Positions 1 to 7,000 of a stretch of DNA of 7,265 bases are shown here, one piece after another. The notes under the pieces are model-generated. The model ran no database searches. It worked only from the letters and a program-made list of their open reading frames with translations, and was not told where the DNA came from. The DNA is from Saprospiraceae bacterium (GTDB lineage: Bacteria > Bacteroidota > Bacteroidia > Chitinophagales > Saprospiraceae). The stretch's first letter is position 1. Each line of letters begins with the position of its first letter. The stretch is from positions 1 to 7,265 of the forward strand of contig JALZWC010000821.1 of the NCBI GenBank assembly GCA_023300255.1, written 5' to 3'. The position numbers were made by a program, and so were the translations under genes.

Positions 1-12
1 ATACATAAGAAA

Positions 13-118
13 AGAGCAGAGAATAGAGATAAATTTCGCTTAAAAAATGACCAAATTTCGTTGTTTGTAAACGAAATCTGTCTCTACTCTCTATTCTCTA
101 CTCTCTATTCTCTGCTCT
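13..118. repeat. Palindromic element made of TCTCTRY heptamers
   Basis: A perfect 17-bp inverted repeat bounds this stretch: 13-29 pairs with 102-118. The right side is a run of 7-bp units, TCTCTAC, TCTCTAT, TCTCTAC, TCTCTAT, TCTCTGC, then a partial TCT (81-118). The left arm holds two units in inverted orientation (16-29). The interior has a second inverted repeat, 55-62 with 70-77 (ATTTCGTT/AACGAAAT), and a direct repeat AAATTTCG at 31-38 and 53-60. It lies 46 bp beyond the stop codon of the minus-strand hsp20 gene. Read in that direction, the outer stem is followed by only four T residues, so it could serve as a weak terminator. It could instead be an intergenic repeat family. The structure is directly visible; the role is inference. 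Confidence 0.75.
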
Positions 119-163
119 AGTTCACATGTATAGTAGTATGATCCACATCACATAAACAATCTT

Positions 164-619
164 TTAATCTACCTTAATAGATCTTCCCATACCATACTTT
201 CCTGGCTCTAATTTAGGTAGCAAAATCTTTAATATTCCATTTTTATAAGTAGCTTTTATACTCTTAATCTTAATCGAATTCTTAGGAAAAAAGAAGCGTC
301 TATAAATTTCAGGATAAGCAAACTCTTTTCGCATATAAGCATCATTCGGCTCTAACTCAGGTAAGGCTTTACGCTCCGCAGAAACAAGTAATTTGCCGTC
401 CGTATATTGTATAGCAAATTCTTTTTTTGATCTACCAGGTACAGTCATTTCCAGTTCAAAAGCATCATTAGTTTCCACTATATTAGCTGCAGGAATATAA
501 ATACCAAAATTAGAAAACTTCTTATTGGCCCAATCCTGCATATCTTTAGGAAAAAAATCTTCTATCATTTTCTGGATCGGTTCAAAAAAATCCTTATCAA
601 ATTTATTATTAGAATTCAT
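164..619 (-). CDS. Small heat-shock protein, Hsp20/alpha-crystallin family
   Basis: This encodes a 151-residue ATP-independent holdase chaperone of the cytoplasm. Such proteins bind unfolding proteins in large oligomers and pass them to the DnaK/ClpB systems (family knowledge). A short N-terminal arm (about 1-42) precedes an alpha-crystallin domain (about 43-138). The domain shows PAANIVET (43-50), the PG pair at 61-62, LLVSAER (77-83), RKEF followed by the YRRFFFP strand (97-112), and the hallmark A-x-Y-K-N-G-I-L-K-I-x-L-P-K (123-136). Near the C-terminus, I148-K-V150 resembles the IxI/V oligomerisation motif. The length is normal for a bacterial Hsp20. The ATG at 619 is preceded by an A-rich stretch with no Shine-Dalgarno motif, as usual in Bacteroidota. 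No CIRCE operator (TTAGCACTC-N9-GAGTGCTAA) is visible upstream. The gene is divergent from the 766-residue protein gene. The family assignment is firm; no paralogue-specific name is justified. Confidence 0.95.
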   Translation of the reverse strand: MNSNNKFDKDFFEPIQKMIEDFFPKDMQDWANKKFSNFGIYIPAANIVETNDAFELEMTVPGRSKKEFAIQYTDGKLLVSAERKALPELEPNDAYMRKEFAYPEIYRRFFFPKNSIKIKSIKATYKNGILKILLPKLEPGKYGMGRSIKVD

Positions 620-639
620 TATCGTTTTTTTTGTTTAAA

Positions 640-647
640 CAACTTTA
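640..647 (-). promoter_or_regulatory. Possible -7 element for hsp20 (weak)
   Basis: On the minus strand this reads TAAAGTTG, one mismatch from the Bacteroidota sigma-ABfr -7 consensus TAnnTTTG. It lies 20 bp upstream of the hsp20 start codon, which would give a very short leader. No TTG is found at the expected -33 spacing, so the site is only a suggestion. Confidence 0.2.
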
Positions 648-935
648 CTACTATTTAGACGCCTTTATTCTTAAATTGGTACTTCCGTAGAAATAACTAG
701 CTGATAGAATTAAAAGTAGTTTACATTGTTTATATTTACCTAATAAATTAAATGAGATAGTCCATTATAGGTAGTTATTTTTACCTGACTGCGTCAGCGG
801 ACCAATTTTCTTGTAAGGCTATTTTGAAAATTGCGCATAGCCTAGTTAAGTAAGTATTAGGCAAAGAGTAAGAATTCCGTCGTAAAAATCTCCATACATT
901 TTTTAACATAATCTCTATTTTAACACGCAGATAAA

Positions 936-943
936 TAGTTTTG
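936..943 (+). promoter_or_regulatory. Candidate -7 promoter element for the 766-aa protein gene
   Basis: TAGTTTTG matches the Bacteroidota -7 consensus TAnnTTTG exactly and lies 67 bp upstream of the ATG at 1011, a plausible leader length. No TTG is present 17-23 bp further upstream, so the -33 half is missing or degenerate. An 8-bp match with six T/A-type positions can arise by chance in AT-rich DNA. Confidence 0.35.
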
Positions 944-1010
944 TTTTATAGGCTTGTTTCTTTTCGAAATTAAATCTCCCAACTATTACCTTAAAATCTG
1001 ATCTAGCAGA

Positions 1011-3311
1011 ATGATACCATACACCATACTCCAACATAAAAATAAATATCTTCTTTTTTTTTTACTCTTTCTTTTAGCACCTGCTCAAATATCAAAAGGA
1101 TGTGGTCCATATGATACTAGTTTTTATGGTTATTCCTTTCTAAATCCTAAGATCATCAATTTAGGATCAAAGAACGCTTCGTACTTTGCTGGTTTTGAGG
1201 AGCTCTTTAAACAGCTCGGAACAAAAAATAATATTCAAGAACAAGATAATATTACAGAATGGCGATCTAGATTTTGCGATATTCCTAGAGCAAAAGATTT
1301 ACATCAATTAATCTATAAAACCCCCATTAATCAGCTTCGTGTTTTAAGTTCGAATCTCCGACAAAAAAACACCCCACTCCCTGCTTATTTAGCCAATAAC
1401 ACTTTTGCCGCACATCTAAAAAAGAATGCCTGTACAGAAGCTGTTGATTATTTATTTTTTGCAAAAAAATGTGAACCACATGTCATAGTAAGTGATGGTT
1501 GGGAAATTCCTCCTAGAGATACTGTCGCTATGAGTTTTTTAATCAAAGATGGCTTAAAGAACTTCAGAAAAATCAAATCGCATTACTTTAAATTACGTTA
1601 CGCTTATCAAATTATTCGATTAGCACATTACAAAAAAAACTATGGAGAAGTGCTCAGACTATATGACTACTTGCTTCCAAAGATAGACAATGAAAAAAGT
1701 CTAATTGAAGATTGGATTGAAGGCCATCGAGCTGGGGCATTAACTAAATTAAATAGACATGTAGAAGCATCTTATGTCTATGCAAAAATATTTGATCACT
1801 GCCCAAGCAAACGAACAAGTGCCTATAGAAGTTTTAAAATTTTAACAGATGAAGAATGGATCGCCTGTTTAAAGCTTTGCCAAGATAACCAGGAACGTGC
1901 TACCTTATATGCATTGAGAGCTAGCCATCCTAATAGTAAAGTGGTTTCCGAAATAAAAAACATCTACACCTTAGATCCAGAAAATGAAAATTTGGAATTA
2001 TTACTTGTCCGAGAAATTAGGCAACTCGAAAAAGATCTATTAGGTTTGGACTTCAATAAGAGAAAGCGAGAAAATAAAAGAGTACACCAGCTACCCCGTA
2101 AAATTGCAGGACAGCAAGTAGTTGATTTACAGCAATTAGTACGAAGGATTATTAAAGAGAAAAAAATACCCAACATCAATTTATGGAAAATTGCAGATGG
2201 GTATTTAGAGTTATTAGCGGGTGACTATTACGCGGCTAAAAAGACCCTCAAAAGCATACAAGACTCTGTAGATGATGAGATCTTACAAGACCAATTAGAA
2301 GCAATGCTGATGGCGGCCACTATTGATGGATTTGAAGAAGTAAATGAAGAAATGGAACAGGTTGTTGTCCAATTCAAAAAGAATCCTATCTTTCGAAAAT
2401 ATCCTGATTTTGATAAATTCACAAAAGATAAATTAAGTCATTTATACAATTCTAAGGGCCTATCAGGAAAATCTTTCTTAAATGAATATAGCGTAAATGA
2501 TTTAAAATACAATCCACAATTAGAAATTATAGATGAATTATTAGTCTTATGTCAAAAGGAAGATCACACTAAATTAGAGCGTTCTTTGATTCTTAAAGAA
2601 GATGGAACGACCATTGAAAATGACTTATGGGATATGAAAGGAACTTATTATTTAAGTGAATACAAATTAGAAAGTGCCTTAGAAACACTAAAACAAATAC
2701 CTAGAATAGAAAGAGATAAATATGGGATCGCTAATCCATTTAGAGAAACACTTAACGACTGTGTTAATTGTAAGGTCATTGATACATTGGTATGCAATAA
2801 AGTAGATATACTAGAACAAATATTTGAGCTAGAATATAAAGCTAGAGCAAATGAAGAAAATGGCGCCTATAACTATTATAAGATTGGTGTAGCTTTATAC
2901 AACATGAGTTACTTTGGCCATTCTTGGAAATTCGCAGATTATTTTAGAAGCGGTAATAGTTGGAATTATTTAAAAACAGGAAAAGATGTTTTTATATCCG
3001 CAATGATTTTGAATGGGAATAAAGAAACAACTAATTGTGCACTTCCACTCTATTATTTTGATAAAGCTTATAGATTATCTAATAAGCCTGAACTTACTGC
3101 GCGTGCTGCATTTATGGCTGCCAAATGTCAGCAGAATTTATACTTTACAGAAAATGGTAGCAAGTATAGTACTTACAGCAATAAAATTCCTGATGTACCT
3201 AACGAATATAGGGCCTATTTTGATATATTGTTAGATCATTACCAAGACACGGAATTCTTTGCAGAAATTATTGACGAATGCTTATATTTTGAACAATATG
3301 CCAAGCGGTAA
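1011..3311 (+). CDS. Exported helical-repeat (TPR-like) protein of unknown function
   Basis: This is a 766-residue protein with no assigned function. The N-terminus is a signal peptide: K10 and K12, a hydrophobic core LLFFLLFLL (14-22), then A23-P-A25, a good signal peptidase I site. C31 follows S28-K-G30, a poor lipobox, so lipoprotein status is doubtful; a Cys-Gly-Pro-Tyr motif (31-34) starts the mature part. The rest is mainly amphipathic helices. Repeat-like helical pairs include 191-228 (HYFKLRYAYQ, then RLAHYKKNYGEVLRLYDYLL), about 235-277, 538-564 (LWDMKGTYYLSEYKLESALETL) and 676-712 (ALPLYYFDKAYRLS, then ARAAFMAAKC). A C-x-x-C occurs at 584-587 and YNMSYFGHSW at 630-639. I recall similar motifs in large hypothetical proteins of Bacteroidota, but this is memory, not a search. 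The ATG at 1011 is the only in-frame Met before the hydrophobic core. A T10 tract (1054-1063) lies inside the signal-peptide codons. The stop codon is inside the palindrome at 3309-3365. A periplasmic or outer-surface scaffold role is inference. Confidence 0.85.
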   Translation: MIPYTILQHKNKYLLFFLLFLLAPAQISKGCGPYDTSFYGYSFLNPKIINLGSKNASYFAGFEELFKQLGTKNNIQEQDNITEWRSRFCDIPRAKDLHQLIYKTPINQLRVLSSNLRQKNTPLPAYLANNTFAAHLKKNACTEAVDYLFFAKKCEPHVIVSDGWEIPPRDTVAMSFLIKDGLKNFRKIKSHYFKLRYAYQIIRLAHYKKNYGEVLRLYDYLLPKIDNEKSLIEDWIEGHRAGALTKLNRHVEASYVYAKIFDHCPSKRTSAYRSFKILTDEEWIACLKLCQDNQERATLYALRASHPNSKVVSEIKNIYTLDPENENLELLLVREIRQLEKDLLGLDFNKRKRENKRVHQLPRKIAGQQVVDLQQLVRRIIKEKKIPNINLWKIADGYLELLAGDYYAAKKTLKSIQDSVDDEILQDQLEAMLMAATIDGFEEVNEEMEQVVVQFKKNPIFRKYPDFDKFTKDKLSHLYNSKGLSGKSFLNEYSVNDLKYNPQLEIIDELLVLCQKEDHTKLERSLILKEDGTTIENDLWDMKGTYYLSEYKLESALETLKQIPRIERDKYGIANPFRETLNDCVNCKVIDTLVCNKVDILEQIFELEYKARANEENGAYNYYKIGVALYNMSYFGHSWKFADYFRSGNSWNYLKTGKDVFISAMILNGNKETTNCALPLYYFDKAYRLSNKPELTARAAFMAAKCQQNLYFTENGSKYSTYSNKIPDVPNEYRAYFDILLDHYQDTEFFAEIIDECLYFEQYAKR

Positions 3312-3365
3312 CACAATTCTCTGAGTTGTGCTATTATAACCAGCACAACTCAGAGAGTTGTGTTA
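3309..3365. terminator. Nested palindrome, likely bidirectional terminator
   Basis: Two 24-nt arms (3309-3332 and 3342-3365) are complementary except for one position that forms a G-U pair in the plus-strand RNA. They enclose a 9-nt loop, ATTATAACC. The left arm starts at the TAA stop codon of the plus-strand gene. The right arm ends 7 bp before the stop codon of the convergent minus-strand gene. A strong hairpin between convergent genes is a standard place for a shared terminator. There is no U-tract after the stem on either strand, so it is not a textbook intrinsic terminator. Each arm is itself a near-palindrome (right arm CACAACTC-AGA-GAGTTGTG). Confidence 0.75.
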
Positions 3366-3372
3366 CAAACAA

Positions 3373-3780
3373 TTACTTATAAAACCGACTAATAATCCAA
3401 TATAATAAAAAACCAGCAGGGCCCGCCATGAAGCACAAAATCAAACAAGGAATAACCCACCAATGTGCAATACCTAATTCCTGAGACCTCTTTAACACCC
3501 AACTCCCAATCAATAAATCAAAAGCTAAATAGTGCACCCACCCTGCTAAAACTAACACATCCACCGTAAATAATTTCATTACTCCTTCTAGAGAACCAAA
3601 GCCTCCCTCTGCCCCTTTCGCTTGTAAAAGATAAACAATATAGACAACAGAAAGTAATAAGGGAATTATTTTAGAATCCACTAATTTATGGGTCCATTTC
3701 CATTTAGGAGCTACAAGCATTAATAACCATTGTGGTAATACTAAGTTATTACAGATTGAAAAAACAATAGATGGTGTCAT
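3373..3780 (-). CDS. ABA4-like (DUF4281) integral membrane protein
   Basis: This is a 135-residue protein when started at the ATG at 3780. An in-frame GTG at 3810 would add ten residues (MFFSITYIYK). The ATG is preferred because the family-like sequence begins right after it and the GTG has no supporting upstream signal. Four hydrophobic helices are visible at about 5-24, 37-53, 72-93 and 107-130. Family-type motifs are N11-N-L-V-L-P-Q-W-L-L20, PKWKWT (25-30), FGSLEGVMKLF (61-71), LAGWVHYLAFDLLIG (78-92) and GPAGFLLYWI (120-129). These match my recollection of ABA4-like proteins (PF14108). The plant founder, Arabidopsis ABA4, is needed for neoxanthin formation in plastids (established). The bacterial members have no settled role, and no carotenoid gene is in this window. 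The gene is convergent with the 766-residue protein gene and divergent from metH, so it probably has its own promoter. No gene symbol is given because the function is not known. Confidence 0.82.
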   Translation of the reverse strand: MTPSIVFSICNNLVLPQWLLMLVAPKWKWTHKLVDSKIIPLLLSVVYIVYLLQAKGAEGGFGSLEGVMKLFTVDVLVLAGWVHYLAFDLLIGSWVLKRSQELGIAHWWVIPCLILCFMAGPAGFLLYWIISRFYK

Positions 3781-4089
3781 TTTATATATGTAAGTGATTG
3801 AAAAAAACACAAGGAAAATTTACGTTAATTTATTATAAAACTTACTAATTGCATGATTATTTCCTATAAAAAACACATTACTAGTCGATTTTACCGTATT
3901 TGTAATAATAGCTAGTGTTTTTACCTTTTTGCAAATTCTAAAACTAAACTAATTTAGCATTTATAACGTATTATTACGCGTATGTGTGCGAGATAGAATC
4001 TAATAGATTTTTCACAATCTAAATCTATCTATTTAGTATTGACGAAAATCATTTCGTCGTTTCTTAACAACAATTATATTTTGAATACA
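3781..4089. other. Divergent spacer and metH leader region with small hairpins
   Basis: This 309-bp AT-rich stretch lies between the ABA4-like gene and metH and contains no credible gene. An imperfect hairpin can form at 3991-4030: outer stem AGATAGA (3991-3997) with TCTATCT (4024-4030), inner stem AGATT (4005-4009) with AATCT (4016-4020). A tight hairpin GACGAAA-ATCA-TTTCGTC lies at 4041-4058. An 8-bp pair AAAAACAC/GTGTTTTT (3869-3876 with 3915-3922) has a long loop and is weak. I see no B12-box or SAM-riboswitch core. TAGTATTG (4034-4041) is one mismatch from the -7 consensus but lacks a -33 partner. Confidence 0.55.
4041..4058 (+). promoter_or_regulatory. Short perfect inverted repeat upstream of metH
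   Basis: GACGAAA (4041-4047) and TTTCGTC (4052-4058) form a perfect 7-bp inverted repeat with a 4-nt loop, ending 31 bp before the metH start codon. It could be an operator for a dimeric repressor, or a leader hairpin that affects ribosome access. The repeat is seen directly; any regulatory role is inference, and no specific regulator is recognised. Confidence 0.35.
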
Positions 4090-7000
4090 ATGTCAAAAAC
4101 CTTAGTAGAAATAGTTAAAGAAAAGATTCTAGTACTTGATGGAGCGATGGGTACTATGATTCAAGAGTACAAGCTAGAGGAAAAAGATTATAGAGGGGAG
4201 CGGTTCAAAGATTGGAAGTCCGACATCAAGGGTAATAACGATATTCTATCTATTACTCAACCGCAAATCATTGAGGCTATTCACAAGGCGTACTTAGATG
4301 CTGGTTCAGATATAGTAGAAACGAATACTTTCAGTGGAACGACTATTGCTCAGGCAGATTATGACATGCAAGAGTTTGCTTATGAGATCAACTTTGAATC
4401 TGCAAAAATTGCAAAAAAAGCGACAACAGAATATACTGCCAAGAATCCAGATAAACCACGTTTTGTAGCAGGAGCAATCGGACCTACCAATAGAACATTG
4501 TCCATGTCTCCTGACGTCAACAATCCTGGTTTTAGAGCTGCTACTTGGGATGAATTATTGGCCGCTTATAAAGAACAAGCTTCAGGTTTAATAGATGGTG
4601 GTGCCGACCTGATTTTAATCGAAACCATATTTGATACGTTAAATGCTAAAGCTGCCATCTTTGCAGTAGAAACGGTATTTGAAGAAAAAGGTGTGAAGCT
4701 GCCAATAATGATTTCTGGTACAATTACAGATGCCAGTGGTAGAACCTTATCGGGCCAGACAGTAGAAGCATTCTGGATTTCTGTTATGCACGCCAAGCCA
4801 TTTTGTGTTGGCTTGAATTGCGCATTAGGTGCTAAAGAAATGCGACCACACTTGGCGGCATTAGCTAAAATTGCCAATACTCATGTTCATGCTTATCCTA
4901 ATGCTGGTCTACCAAATGAATTTGGAGAGTACGATCAGGATAGTGAGGAGATGAAAGAATATATTAAGGATTTTGTCAACAGTAATTTTGTCAATATCGT
5001 TGGAGGTTGCTGTGGTACTACACCAGATCATATCAAGGCTATGGTAGATGCCGTAGCAGATTTAACTGTGCGTCCTATTCCTGAAGCAGTACCCCACTCT
5101 ATGCTTAGTGGCTTGGAGCCATTAGTTATTCGACCAAATGCTAATTTCATTAATATAGGCGAAAGAACAAATGTTACGGGTTCTAGAAAATTTGCTCGTT
5201 TAATTAAGACTGGCGCATTAGATGAGGCATTATCTGTCGCTTTGCATCAAGTAGAAGGTGGCGCACAAGTGATAGATGTCAACATGGACGAAGGATTGCT
5301 AGATAGTGAAAAAGCAATGGTTGACTTTCTTAATTTGGTTATGTCTGAACCAGACATTGCTAAATTACCAGTGATGATTGATAGTTCTAAATTCCATGTG
5401 ATTGAAGCGGGATTGAAATGTGTACAAGGAAAATGTATTGTGAACAGTATCTCCATGAAAGAAGGTGTGGAGGAGTTTAAGCGTCAAGCGAAACTAGTTA
5501 AGAGATATGGCGCAGCGGCTGTAGTCATGGCATTTGATGAAGATGGTCAAGCAGACACAGAAGATCGAAAAGTGGAGATCTGTAAAAGAGCATATGACAT
5601 TTTAGTCAACGAAGTCGATTTCAATCCTAATGATATTATTTTTGATCCAAATATATTTGCGGTAGCTACTGGTATTGAAGAACATAATGAGTACGCTATT
5701 CATTTTATTGAAGCCACTAGAAAGATAAAGGAACTTTGTCCTGGTGCAAAGATCAGTGGAGGTGTTAGTAATATCAGCTTTAGTTTTAGAGGAAATAATG
5801 TAGTCAGAGAAGCAATGCATACTTCCTTTTTATACCATGCAATTCAAGCAGGTATGGATATGGGTATTGTCAACGCAGGACTAATAGAAGTCTACGAAGA
5901 AATTCCAAAAGATTTAATGGAACGAGTAGAAGATGTTTTATTCAATCGTAGAGAAGATGCTACAGACCGTTTAACTGATTATGCCGAAAGTGTAAAAGGA
6001 GAGGGTGGTAAAAAAATAGTCAAAGACTTAAAATGGAGGGAGGGTACAGTACAACAAAGATTGTCTCATGCATTAGTAAAAGGAATCACAGAATTTATTG
6101 TAGAAGATACAGAAGAAGCTAGACTACAATATGCAGCTCCTATCGAAGTTATTGAAGGTCCATTAATGGATGGAATGAATGTCGTTGGAGATTTATTCGG
6201 TGCAGGAAAAATGTTTTTACCACAAGTAGTAAAATCTGCCAGAGTAATGAAAAAAGCAGTCGCTCACTTGACCCCTTTTATTGACGCCTTAAAAAGTGGT
6301 GCAAGTAGTTCCAAAGGAAAAGTGTTAATGGCAACGGTGAAAGGAGATGTACATGATATTGGTAAAAACATTGTCGGTGTTGTTCTAGGTTGTAATAACT
6401 ATGACATCATAGATTTAGGAGTCATGGTACCTGCACAAAAAATATTAGATACGGCTATTGCAGAGAATGTAGATATTATTGGATTAAGTGGATTGATTAC
6501 CCCTTCTCTTGATGAGATGGTACACGTAGCAAAAGAAATGTCTCGTCAAGGATTTAAAATACCACTACTAATTGGTGGGGCTACTACTTCCAAAACGCAC
6601 ACAGCAGTAAAAGTAGAGCCGCATTATGCTGGTCCGATTGTACATGTATTAGATGCTTCTAGAGCGGTAGGTGTAGCAAGTAATTTGTTGAGTTCTGATG
6701 AAGATTTAAAAAGCAATTTTATTCTTGATACTAAAACAGAATATGCTAGAGTAAGAGATCAACGAAAAAACAGAAAGTCTAGTAAAAAATATTTATCAAT
6801 TAAGCAAGCTCGGGAGAATAAACTAAAAGTAGATTGGGATAAATTTAAGCCCGCTACACCTAATTTCTTAGGTACAAAAGTTTTTGTTAATTACTCCTTG
6901 AAAGAACTAAGAGAATATATTGACTGGACACCGTTCTTTTCAAGCTGGCAAATGGCGGGGAAGTTTCCTGCTATACTAGAAGATAAGATCGTTGGAGTAG

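Larger units (their letters stand above)
620..1010. other. Divergent non-coding spacer between hsp20 and the 766-aa protein gene
   Basis: This 391-bp AT-rich stretch holds no open frame that looks like a gene and no tRNA-like fold. It must carry the promoters of both divergent genes. Small inverted repeats are visible. CTGAC-TGC-GTCAG lies at 785-797, in a locally G+C-richer patch. AATTTTC/GAAAATT pairs 804-810 with 826-832. AGGCTAT/ATAGCCT pairs 816-822 with 837-843. The last two overlap, so they could only form as alternatives. No known riboswitch or operator is recognised. Confidence 0.6.

Noticed and set aside
620..760. CIRCE operator for HrcA control of hsp20.
   Set aside because: No TTAGCACTC-N9-GAGTGCTAA or close variant is found upstream of the gene.
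1098..1109. Lipoprotein signal at C31 of the 766-residue protein.
   Set aside because: The preceding S-K-G does not fit the usual lipobox, which needs Leu or a similar residue at -3 and disfavours Lys at -2; the A-P-A signal peptidase I site fits better. It is not excluded.
1964..2422. Minus-strand open frames inside the 766-residue protein gene (1964-2179 and 2228-2422).
   Set aside because: They lie antisense to a long, coherent coding frame and have no family-like features; they are shadows of it.
3853..3915. A 20-codon open frame (ATG at 3853) upstream of metH as a leader peptide.
   Set aside because: It ends far from the metH start, has no run of Met, Cys or other regulatory codons, and frames this short are expected by chance.
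3869..3922. AAAAACAC/GTGTTTTT inverted repeat as a terminator or operator.
   Set aside because: The stem is almost all A-T and the loop is 38 nt, so it is weak and easily explained by base composition.
3781..4089. Cobalamin, SAM or SAH riboswitch upstream of metH.
   Set aside because: No B12-box-like sequence and no G+C-rich conserved core is visible; only short AT-rich hairpins are present.
4566..5820. Minus-strand open frames inside metH (4566-4877, 5247-5456, 5602-5820).
   Set aside because: The plus-strand frame is unmistakably MetH throughout, so these are antisense by-products.
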